64,000 nucleotides of DNA from an uncultured Lachnospiraceae bacterium (GTDB lineage Bacteria; Bacillota; Clostridia; Lachnospirales; Lachnospiraceae), in NCBI GenBank assembly GCA_947178145.1, contig CAMWXE010000021.1, positions 1-64,000 on the forward strand, written 5' to 3'. The first letter of the stretch is position 1, and the number at the start of each line of letters is the position of its first letter. Made by a program: the position numbers and the translations under genes. The notes beneath the pieces are model-generated. The model was not told the DNA's origin. It made no database searches and saw nothing but the letters and a program-made list of their open reading frames with translations. Shown piece after piece: positions 1-9,113 of this stretch.

Positions 1-273
1 GGAGATGAGAAAAACGTGTGCAGTTCATTTGAAAGGATTATTAAAAAGGAAAGAGCGGAAGGTGAGGCTAAAGGCGAGACTAAAGGCGAGGTAAAAGGAA
101 CAGCAAAATGCGTCATAGAGCTGCTCGAGTATATAGGGGAGCCGTCGGAGACACTTAGAAAGATGATTATAAGTCAGACAGATATTGAAAAGCTGCGAGT
201 GTGGCACAGGGCAGCCGCAAGGGCGAAAACGATCGAAGAGTTCGAGCAGGCAATAGGGCTGGTGCAGACATAA
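1..273 (+). pseudogene. C-terminal fragment of an Rpn/PD-(D/E)XK nuclease-type transposase-associated protein, cut by the window edge
   Basis: Protein ends ...EYIGEPSETLRKMIISQTDIEKLRVWHRAAARAKTIEEFEQAIGLVQT, the same C-terminus as the ORF at 518-1273 and close to that at 2055-3062. Confidence 0.6.
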
Positions 274-287
274 GCAGATCCATTAGG
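1..287 (+). repeat. Direct repeat copy A (partner 1025-1287)
   Basis: Near-identical from ggagatgagaaaaacgtg to taagcagatccattagg; copy A has 24 extra bp in the charged GEAKGETK tract. Confidence 0.9.
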
Positions 288-447
288 AGACATATTTAGT
301 GTGGGCAATTAATTTGCTGTCAAAGGGGAAGCCTTGGAACTTCTGTGTGAGTAGATGGATCAAAGGCAAGTCGCCCCAGCTCTGTTGTCGCAAGAGCCTT
401 TTACGCCGCCAACAGGGTGATGAATGCCAAAACACTGATTTCAAGGA

Positions 448-474
448 GAATCACTGGAAACAGTGGTTCCTTTT
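448..474 (+). terminator. Hairpin with GAAA tetraloop followed by a T-rich run
   Basis: GAATCACTG-GAAA-CAGTGGTTC then CTTTTG. Confidence 0.55.
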
Positions 475-517
475 GTTTATATTGTAGCTGGAATTATGCC
501 AGAAAGAGGCGATATAC

Positions 518-1273
518 TTGTTCTTCCTGTTCGAATTCCAGAGTTACAATGATTTTACGATGCCATTTCGTTTGTTGGTGTATATGACAGCGATCTGGTT
601 AGACTATTTTAAGAACAGCGATAAGAACAAGCGAAAACAAAAAGGATACAGGCTGCCAGCGATCATGCCGATCGTCCTGCACAATGGAGAGCGGAGCTGG
701 ACAGCATCACACAGGTTCCGGGAAATGATCAGACAGGAGGATCTGTTTGGTAAGTACGTTGTGGACTTTGAATATGTACTGGTATCAGTGAAGCGTCTTA
801 CAGCTTCTCAGATCAAGAGTTCCAACACTCTTGTAGATAACATTCTTCTTGCGGATAAGAAAAATACAAGAAAGGCATGGAACAGTACAAACAGTATAGA
901 ATTGGTGCGCCGCATCAGGGCGATGGAGAAAAATGACCTGAATGAGTGGATTACATGGTTCTCGAAAGTGGTCAGAGAACTAGGCGAAGAGGAACGAAAG
1001 GAGTTCATACAGCAGCTTAGGGAAGGAGATGAGAAAAACGTGTGCAGTTCATTTGAAAGGATTATTAAAAAGGAAAGAGTGGAAGGCGAGGTAAAAGGAA
1101 CAGCAAAATGCGTCATAGAGCTGCTCGAGTATATAGGGGAGCCGTCGGAGACACTTAGAAAGATGATTATAAGTCAGACAGATATTGAAAAGCTGCGAGT
1201 GTGGCACAGGGCAGCCGCAAGGGCGAAAACGATCGAAGAGTTCGAGCAGGCAATAGGGCTGGTGCAGACATAA
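518..1273 (+). pseudogene. 5'-truncated Rpn/PD-(D/E)XK-type protein
   Basis: Aligns with 2055-3062 from (AI)YLFFLFEFQSYND onward; the N-terminal part containing the upstream acidic motif (ESDLVYRV in the intact copy) is missing. Confidence 0.65.
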
Positions 1274-1287
1274 GCAGATCCATTAGG
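1025..1287 (+). repeat. Direct repeat copy B (partner 1-287)
   Basis: Same sequence as 1-287 minus 24 bp. Confidence 0.9.
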
Positions 1288-1598
1288 CAGGTTAAACTTT
1301 AAAAATAAATTGTTATAAAGAGAAAATTTATAGTTTATTAGCAGCTTTTTCCTCTGTTTTATGACAAAATTAGATACTATAATTGAGCAAAACTAGAAAA
1401 AATCACAAGAAAAAATAAATTATCTTGCTGTGAAGACAGTATAAAAACGTTCATAAGAATATCTTTGTGTGCATTATGCATCTTTCGTGCATATTATTTG
1501 TGCATTTCTCTGTGCTACGGATAAGTATTTGGTAAACTTTTCGAATATGCTCATTTATAGCAGAGTATATACAAAGAAAGGGTAAAAAGGAGATAGGT

Positions 1599-1784
1599 AT
1601 GATGACAGCAGAATGGGACGAAATTGAAGCGAGAGAGGTTGCAAGGGAAGAAGGAAGGGAAGAAGGCATAGGGGCGATGATAGAGGGCTGTAATGAGCTG
1701 GGAGTCGCAAAGGCTGCTGCATGGAAGGGAACCATTGGAAACAGTGGTTCTTTTTGTTTTTATTGCAGCTTAAATTATGCCTGA
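1599..1784 (+). pseudogene. Short remnant with an EEGREEG-type charged tail resembling Rpn-family C-termini
   Basis: MMTAEWDEIEAREVAREEGREEGIGAMIEG...; 3' part is shared with the 448-500 region. Confidence 0.3.
1729..1755 (+). terminator. Hairpin with GAAA tetraloop followed by T-run
   Basis: GAACCATTG-GAAA-CAGTGGTTC then TTTTTG. Confidence 0.6.
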
Positions 1785-2054
1785 AGAAGGGATTTTTTGA
1801 AAAAATAAATAAAAATTCTGAAAAATACTTGAAATTGACAGAAAATATAGTACAATAATAATATATGTAAACCGTTTCAACGGAATGTTTATGCAATGGA
1901 GCTTGTAAAAACTTAGCGGAATCTTCCAGGGGCAGGATGGAGGCAAAAGCTAATCAGATAGGCAGAATATGACGATAATATAAATGACCATTCAGCGATG
2001 CAAGCAATGACGGACAGCGTGTCATGGAAGTAAGAGCTTGACGGGAGTTGATTT

Positions 2055-3062
2055 ATGGAGACACAGGAGAATGCGAAAGAACAGGAGCAAAATGCAGACA
2101 ATCCGCATGACAAGGGTTATAAGAGAATCTTTTCCATAAAAAGGAATTTTCTTGATTTCATTAAAAAGTACATCAGTTTTGACTGGATGATGGAGTTGAC
2201 GGAGGATAATCTGGAACTGATTGACAAGGAATATGTCACGGACCAGTTTGACACGTATGAATCAGATCTGGTCTACAGGGTGAATACAGAGGCGGGAAGT
2301 ATATACCTGTTTTTTCTGTTTGAACTTCAGAGCTACAATGATTTTACGATGCCGTTTCGTCTGTTGGTGTATATGACTGCGATCTGGTTAGACTATTTCA
2401 AGAACAGTGACAGGAACAGGCGCAGACAAAAAGGATACAGGCTGCCGGCAATCATGCCGATCGTCCTGCACAATGGGGAACGTGGCTGGACTGCATCACG
2501 CAGGTTTCGGGAAATGATCGGACAGGAAAGTCTGTTTGGAAAATACGTTGTGGACTTCGAGTATGTCCTGGTTTCCGTTAACAGTCTTGCGGCTTCGAAG
2601 ATCAAGAATTCCAACACCCTTGTAGACAATATTCTTCTTGCGGATAAGAAAAACACGAGGAAAGCATGGGACAGTGAGAGAAACATGGAACTTGTGCGCC
2701 GCATCAGGGCAATGGATAGAAACGACCTGAACGAGTGGATTACATGGTTCTCAAATGTGATCAGAGAACTGGAGGGGGAAGAGAAAAAGGAATTCATACA
2801 GCAGCTTAGGGAAGGGGATGATATAATCGTGTGCAGTTCATTCGAAAGGATCATGAAAAAAGAAAAGGCAGAAGGAAAGGCAGAAGGAAAGGCAGAGGAT
2901 ATTATAGAGCTTCTTGAGGATATCGGGGAACCTTCCGGTACGCTTAAAAAGCATATTATGAATCAGACAGATATGGAAGTGCTGAAAAGATGGCTTAAGG
3001 CAGCAGCAAGAGCGGAATCCATAGAGGATTTCAAGAAGACAATAGGACTGGTGCAGACATGA
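2055..3062 (+). CDS. Rpn family recombination-promoting nuclease/putative transposase, PD-(D/E)XK-like, apparently intact
   Basis: 335 aa; ESDLVYRV...IYLFFLFELQSYND (D...ExQ-type motif) plus a charged GKAEGKAEGKAE C-terminal tract. Confidence 0.7.
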   Translation: METQENAKEQEQNADNPHDKGYKRIFSIKRNFLDFIKKYISFDWMMELTEDNLELIDKEYVTDQFDTYESDLVYRVNTEAGSIYLFFLFELQSYNDFTMPFRLLVYMTAIWLDYFKNSDRNRRRQKGYRLPAIMPIVLHNGERGWTASRRFREMIGQESLFGKYVVDFEYVLVSVNSLAASKIKNSNTLVDNILLADKKNTRKAWDSERNMELVRRIRAMDRNDLNEWITWFSNVIRELEGEEKKEFIQQLREGDDIIVCSSFERIMKKEKAEGKAEGKAEDIIELLEDIGEPSGTLKKHIMNQTDMEVLKRWLKAAARAESIEDFKKTIGLVQT

Positions 3063-3288
3063 AGGGCTTTCTTAGGAACACAGACCGAAACAGGAAGTGC
3101 GGCCGTGAGGTTTGCAGTGTGAGGATATAGCAGGAAATCGTTTTTCATGATGAAATCAATTGGGACTAAGGAGTTGTGCAACATCATTTCCAGTATATGA
3201 GAGCTGGAATATGATTTCATTATATATGTGGCAACAGGTAATACAGGCAATAAAAGGGAATATCAATAACAAAGTGGGGAGAAACAAG

Positions 3289-6200
3289 ATGGCAAAGAGT
3301 AGGAAGAAAAAGAACAATAAGCTAAGAAGGAGGGTCATGCGGACGGTCGCGGCACTCACTATGATTATGGCGATTGTCGTGGCTGCGATACCGGTGGAGA
3401 ATTTGGATATCGTACGGGCTGATTATGCCAATACATTAACTATTAACTATGCTAGTGACGTTGCTGGTGCGAATAATAATAGTGATTTATATACTGCCAA
3501 TTCATATGAAAACTCGTATGGTGGTGACCAACTGCGTATACAGCGTATAGAAGGCAGCATGATTACCGAACTGTTTACGGTACAGAAGTCAGGGACGAAT
3601 GCTGATACTGCAATGATAACTGGAAGTTTATTGGCCTCTGGAACAAATTCTCTGGATATAAGAAATGAGGAATACTATCAATACATTCAGTTTGATAATA
3701 CATTTGTCAGCCCTTTTAGAGCTGCTGTTGGAAGCCTTGCATATACGTATACCTATCAAGCAACTCCTCAAACATTTAATGGTGGTACAGACAGTACTGG
3801 AAATAATGTAAGTGGTTCAATTACAATCAATATATTGAGTACTGCTTCACCTACAGGAAACTCAAATAATGCCGGTACAGGTTCAATTACTGCCACTACG
3901 GATGATGGAGGTTATACAAGTTATAATTTATCAAATCTCACAGCGGATACTGTGTATACATCTAGTTACACTTCCAATATCAGAACTGCACAAGAGAATT
4001 TGATAAGAACTTATAATACAATGGCACAACAAGATATTGCAACCCTTCAGGCAATACAAAATAAAGTATCATCCAGTGGCAATGGAAGTGGAAAATTAAC
4101 AGATACTGATAGAAATAATTGGGCTAACCTCCAAGCTAAGTATGCAAGCGGTCAGGGAGCTTCTGATTATAGTGCTGCACGTACGTTAAATGTAAGCTTT
4201 AGTAATCTTGGCGGGACTGGAACAGCTTCTCTCACCAATTTTGAAAAAGACCTTATCTGTAAATGCTTTTACAATTCGTCAAACAATAGCCTTACTTTAG
4301 ACAGATATGAACTAATCGAAATTTCAAAGGGACAATCCAGTGTTTATGTTCCTAGATTGACAGGCAGTAATGCAGCGCTTACTGGGCAGTCTGTTGATAC
4401 AAACAAATATCTTGTTTCAGGAAGAGCCAGGATTGATGGAATCAAAAGTAATGCATTCGTGGGTGCAGGAATAAACACGCTGAATATTGCATCTAATATC
4501 AGGTTTATAGGAGCAGAAGCATTTGCAGGCTCTCCTTTGCGGACAGTAACGATTGATATGACGAACTGTGAAATCATTGGCGACAGGGCTTTTAAGGGCT
4601 GTACAAATCTGACGAATGTATCATTTACAGGTACATATACAGGTACAGCATCAAAGCTGCAGGAAATCGGAAAAGAGGCGTTTGCAGATACAGCTCTTTC
4701 AGCTATTACAATACCTAATAGCGTTGGAACGATCGGCGCAGGTGGGTTTGCCAATAATGCACAACTTTCAAGAGTGGAATTTGCCAGTGGCGGTACCAAC
4801 ACTGCAATGACGATGCAGCCATATGCATTTTTTAATGCTACAAATCTTTCCAGCGTTGTATTTCCCAGTGGGACGAACAACAGGCAATTCCAGATAATGA
4901 AATTTGGATTTGCGCTTGATACAGGTACAAATGGCGGAAGCCTTAGTGATTTTACGTTTCCGGCAGCTAATAATAGTGTAAATTATGGCAGTGAGGCGGA
5001 TTATGATTACATCCTGGCAAACAGAAGCAGACTGCAGACAGTGACATGGCCAGGTTTATTACAGAATAAAATACCTGACAATACATTGTGGGGATGTGAA
5101 GAACTTTCATATACACGTTTTCCTGATGGTGCTGCCCGCGCGGACTATACTGCTGATGCCCTGTTCCAAGGCGTACAAAATACAGATTTCTATGTTGAGG
5201 GTCCGGCGAATATAAATGCGCAGACTGTAGCGACGCCGAGAAAAACTACATGGACAGCAAAGGCCGGGTATGATAATGGTAATGGAATCATACCATACAA
5301 ATTTACGGACAGCACCGGCACACATTTTGAGATTGGTGTAAAAGAGAATCCTGCGGATACGGAGCCAAAATATATTGCAACAATCGATGTTACAAATGAA
5401 GCTGCAAAAGAGGCTACATTATCGAAATATACTGCTTATACGACTCCCAACGCGAACGACAGGTTCTCAATTGTGATACCTGACAAGGTGGGTGAATATA
5501 CAGTTGTGGCAATCGGACCAAACTGTTTTGACGATGATATCAAAAACAAAATTTATGAGTTGATCATTAAGGATGGATCCGTCAGGCAGATTGCTGCGGA
5601 AGCTTTTAAAGGTTCAGAAAATCTGCAGTGGGTTGAGATCGGAGATGCAGTGGCATCTATTGGAAGAGAAGCGTTTGCAGATTGCCCTAAGCTTGAAAAT
5701 GTAGTATTTAGCCAGACACAGACGGCAGGATTTTATGGACAGGATGCTTACTGGAAGGATCAGCATGTGTTAGGAACGGATGCATTCAAAACAGGTTCCA
5801 CGTATCTTACTTTCCATGGTGCAATTCATCCTGATTATGCACCGTTTGCACTTGCGATGTCAGCTGACAGCAAGAATATGACAAGTACAAGATCGGAGTG
5901 TCAGATATGCTACAAGACAGATGCCCCGCTTAACCTGACAGTGATTAGGGATGCGGACGGAAAGGCGACATTGATAGATTACCCTCATTATGAGGAAGTC
6001 GATTATATAAATGAAGGCCTCATAGATGAATACAAAACAGAAACAAATGACCCTGATTTTAGCATTAAAGACAGATTTGAGTTAGTAAACGAGATAGGCA
6101 ATAATACAAATGATGACAATAAAGCAGTACCAACCTGGGCAAGAGATATCGTATTGCAGACGCTCAACATGAACCTGCCCAAAGGGATAGAAAACATTGA

Positions 6201-9057
6201 CTCTGCAAAATATTTTAAGGATAGTAAGAATTCTGCCGACTTTGTGTATTTTAATAGGATATATAAAAAGAATGATCCGCCATATAGCACTACTAATCCA
6301 CCATATGAAGAGGATACACAACCGAGGTATGTTAATACTTTTGGGAAAGCCGGAAATGAAAGCGTCAATAGCCTATATTCAAGCTATCAGTATACACCTA
6401 ATGATGCACCAGATGATTATGTAGAGACGGTACCTGGATTATTCAGCGGATTCTTTGATGAATCGGATCTTGACAAACCAGATACTAATAATGGTAATCT
6501 GATGTGGAATGCATATGATGGCCATTCTTACACGGAGAACAATGAGAGAGGAAATGACTATCTGACAAGTGTTCAGATGCCAACTGTTGAGGAGTTTCCA
6601 GACTATGCGTTTGATAGTGCTGAGAACTTAAAGTCTCTCACCATAGGCAGTGCGTTGGATAAAGTTGGCATACAGCCGTTTAGGGATTGCAAGAGCCTGT
6701 TTGAGATTAATACAGGAGACAGTACAAAGTATGCTTATGACGGCAATATGCTGTTCTATGAAAATGAAGGCGATAGTACCCAGCCAAGTTACAAGATTAT
6801 ACAGTGTCTGGAAGGACGTGGCAGGAGAGATGCTGCAGATGGAAATTATGGTTCAACAGAGATTAGTTCCAAAACCAATCCATGGCTTTCACAGGTATCA
6901 AGTATCGCCGATTATGCATTTGCAAATTGTGAGGAAATCTACACAGTGGATTTGTCTGATACATCGGTAAGAACGATTTCGGAAGGAGCATTTAATGGAT
7001 GTAGTAAGCTGGAATCGGTGACATTGCCCGCAACGGTGAATATGGTTCAAAGGGATGCATTTGTTGGTGTAACAGATAGAAATTTCAGGCTTGAAGTACC
7101 TAATCCGAATTGTTATATCAATCCCGAAGCATTTGATCTTGGACCAGGCAGAACAGAGACTTTGTATATAAGTGGTATTCAGTATGTAGATGAAAAGACA
7201 GAAGAAACAAGTACCTGCTATAATGCCTATCTGGAGCTGCTGAAAAAATATCCAGGTCAGGTCGAATTTAATGAGATAGGAACTACCTATACGGTTCGAT
7301 TTTATGACGAGGATCGCAACCAGCTTGGATCTAACTATGAGATTGCAAGGGGAGAGGATGTTTTGAATCCTCCTATAGAGGCAGCAAGAGCAGCAGCAAA
7401 GACTGGACGCAGATTCGATACCTGGTTATGCCTGCTTGACAATGGTGAGATATTGAGAGGTGAAGAGGCCTATAAGAATGTAACTGAGAACAGAAGAGTA
7501 GAGGCGATCTATGTAGATGATCCGAGTTCCGTAGTTCCAGACGGAAACAATTATACCTTGACTGTTCAAAATGGAACTGCATTAGTCAATAATAATCCAG
7601 TAACAATTCCAGCGACAGTTCACGGTGGTGATACGATAACGATAATAGCAACGGACTCCGCAAACTTTAGAGTATGGACAGTTACACCAAATAACTATAC
7701 ATCTTTATTATTGGGTGCAAACAATCCTGTGACTACATTCACCATGCCAAATGCGAACATAACAGTCACAGCAAATTCGGCAATTGATGGCAGCGGTGCG
7801 AACCCCGACGGAACCTACACGGTAACCGTCAACAACGGTACAGGCGGCGGAAACTATCGTCCGGGCGCGACAGTCACCATCACAGCAAACACACCCAATA
7901 CCGGAGCGTCCTTTGTGAACTGGACAACAACAACCTCAGGAGTGACATTTGCAAATGCAACATCCGCCTCCACGACATTCGTGATGCCATCTTCCAATGT
8001 ATCTGTAACAGCAAACTTCAGTGATGGTACAGGCGGACAGCCCGGTGGCAATACCCCTGGTGGTGACAACACAACAAAGTACAAAGTAACCGTAAACTAC
8101 GGTTCCGGAAGCGGCGAGTATGCGGCAGGTGAGACTGTCAATATCACAGCGAATGCACCAGAGTCATCAAACAGAGTATTCTCCAGATGGACGACCAGCA
8201 ATTCCGGTCTTGGATTTGCCAATGCAAACGCTGTATCGACCTCGTTTGTGATGCCGGCGACAGATGTTACAGTCACGGCGAATTACAAGACAAGAACAAG
8301 TGATGACGATGACGACGATGATGACGACAGCAGTTCATCAAGAAGACCGGGCACAAATACAAGCACCAATACAGTGACCAACACTCCCGGAAGCTCGACA
8401 AATACAACAGGGACAACAGGTACAGTCAACAATCCATCGAACGAATCAGGCAGCACGGCAGGAACAAACAATACGAATGGCAATCGAATATATATCACGA
8501 AGAACGGTATTTCCAACACGGATGTGGCATCTTTGGCAGTAAGCGGTTCTACAGACAATTTTATTGTCAGAATCACAGAGTCAGCGGAGGCGACAGCGGC
8601 AGTAGAACAGGCACTTACGAACACCTATGGTTCGCTGAGTGGATTGGCATACCTGCCAATGGATATCTCACTTTATGACTCGACAGGTCAAAATAAGATT
8701 ACAGATACCACAGGATTGAATATCACAGTGACAATGCCAATACCGGATGTACTGATTCAGTATGGCGGAAATGCGCGTGTTGCAGCGGCAGATAACGGAA
8801 ATCTTGTACAGCTTACGCCGCGGTTCACGACAATTGATGGCATTGCATGTATTTCTTTCGTACCGCCCCATTTTTCACCGTATGTGATCTATGTGGATAC
8901 GAACAATTTGATAGCGGGTCAGATGCTTGACTCCACACCGGCGACAGGCGACCCAATTCACCCGAAGTGGTTTGCGGCAATCGGCATGGCATGTGTATCG
9001 ATTCTGCTGTTTGTCACAAGTGACGGACGGAAACGCAAAAAATTCAGGGCAGCATAA
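3289..9057 (+). CDS. Large BspA-type leucine-rich-repeat surface protein with C-terminal repeat domains and a membrane anchor
   Basis: ATG 3289 after ggggaga (ORF track begins at 3160); signal peptide MAKSRKKKNNKLRRRVMRTVAALTMIMAIVVAAIP; LRR_5-like units; three VTV..GxG-type InlB/Bacterial-repeat-like modules; C-terminal TPATGD + TM + RKRKK. Confidence 0.85.
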   Translation: MAKSRKKKNNKLRRRVMRTVAALTMIMAIVVAAIPVENLDIVRADYANTLTINYASDVAGANNNSDLYTANSYENSYGGDQLRIQRIEGSMITELFTVQKSGTNADTAMITGSLLASGTNSLDIRNEEYYQYIQFDNTFVSPFRAAVGSLAYTYTYQATPQTFNGGTDSTGNNVSGSITINILSTASPTGNSNNAGTGSITATTDDGGYTSYNLSNLTADTVYTSSYTSNIRTAQENLIRTYNTMAQQDIATLQAIQNKVSSSGNGSGKLTDTDRNNWANLQAKYASGQGASDYSAARTLNVSFSNLGGTGTASLTNFEKDLICKCFYNSSNNSLTLDRYELIEISKGQSSVYVPRLTGSNAALTGQSVDTNKYLVSGRARIDGIKSNAFVGAGINTLNIASNIRFIGAEAFAGSPLRTVTIDMTNCEIIGDRAFKGCTNLTNVSFTGTYTGTASKLQEIGKEAFADTALSAITIPNSVGTIGAGGFANNAQLSRVEFASGGTNTAMTMQPYAFFNATNLSSVVFPSGTNNRQFQIMKFGFALDTGTNGGSLSDFTFPAANNSVNYGSEADYDYILANRSRLQTVTWPGLLQNKIPDNTLWGCEELSYTRFPDGAARADYTADALFQGVQNTDFYVEGPANINAQTVATPRKTTWTAKAGYDNGNGIIPYKFTDSTGTHFEIGVKENPADTEPKYIATIDVTNEAAKEATLSKYTAYTTPNANDRFSIVIPDKVGEYTVVAIGPNCFDDDIKNKIYELIIKDGSVRQIAAEAFKGSENLQWVEIGDAVASIGREAFADCPKLENVVFSQTQTAGFYGQDAYWKDQHVLGTDAFKTGSTYLTFHGAIHPDYAPFALAMSADSKNMTSTRSECQICYKTDAPLNLTVIRDADGKATLIDYPHYEEVDYINEGLIDEYKTETNDPDFSIKDRFELVNEIGNNTNDDNKAVPTWARDIVLQTLNMNLPKGIENIDSAKYFKDSKNSADFVYFNRIYKKNDPPYSTTNPPYEEDTQPRYVNTFGKAGNESVNSLYSSYQYTPNDAPDDYVETVPGLFSGFFDESDLDKPDTNNGNLMWNAYDGHSYTENNERGNDYLTSVQMPTVEEFPDYAFDSAENLKSLTIGSALDKVGIQPFRDCKSLFEINTGDSTKYAYDGNMLFYENEGDSTQPSYKIIQCLEGRGRRDAADGNYGSTEISSKTNPWLSQVSSIADYAFANCEEIYTVDLSDTSVRTISEGAFNGCSKLESVTLPATVNMVQRDAFVGVTDRNFRLEVPNPNCYINPEAFDLGPGRTETLYISGIQYVDEKTEETSTCYNAYLELLKKYPGQVEFNEIGTTYTVRFYDEDRNQLGSNYEIARGEDVLNPPIEAARAAAKTGRRFDTWLCLLDNGEILRGEEAYKNVTENRRVEAIYVDDPSSVVPDGNNYTLTVQNGTALVNNNPVTIPATVHGGDTITIIATDSANFRVWTVTPNNYTSLLLGANNPVTTFTMPNANITVTANSAIDGSGANPDGTYTVTVNNGTGGGNYRPGATVTITANTPNTGASFVNWTTTTSGVTFANATSASTTFVMPSSNVSVTANFSDGTGGQPGGNTPGGDNTTKYKVTVNYGSGSGEYAAGETVNITANAPESSNRVFSRWTTSNSGLGFANANAVSTSFVMPATDVTVTANYKTRTSDDDDDDDDDSSSSRRPGTNTSTNTVTNTPGSSTNTTGTTGTVNNPSNESGSTAGTNNTNGNRIYITKNGISNTDVASLAVSGSTDNFIVRITESAEATAAVEQALTNTYGSLSGLAYLPMDISLYDSTGQNKITDTTGLNITVTMPIPDVLIQYGGNARVAAADNGNLVQLTPRFTTIDGIACISFVPPHFSPYVIYVDTNNLIAGQMLDSTPATGDPIHPKWFAAIGMACVSILLFVTSDGRKRKKFRAA

Positions 9058-9072
9058 ACATAATACAAGGAA

Positions 9073-9096
9073 GGGAACTGTCGCAAGGCAGTTCCC
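9073..9096 (+). other. Intercistronic hairpin between two LRR genes
   Basis: GGGAACTG tcgcaagg CAGTTCCC. Confidence 0.6.
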
Positions 9097-9113
9097 GGTC
9101 AAAGGAGACCAAT

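Noticed and set aside
299-487. 62-aa ORF between Rpn fragments
   Set aside because: No recognisable protein features; overlaps the hairpin module and breakpoint debris.
8298-8345. Asp/Ser codon run (DDDDDDDDDSSSS) as a microsatellite or CRISPR-like repeat
   Set aside because: Codons alternate gat/gac and it is in frame in a linker; no spacer-repeat pattern.
4344-8624. Multiple minus-strand ORFs of up to 178 aa
   Set aside because: Antisense shadows of the large LRR gene, caused by its repetitive low-stop composition.
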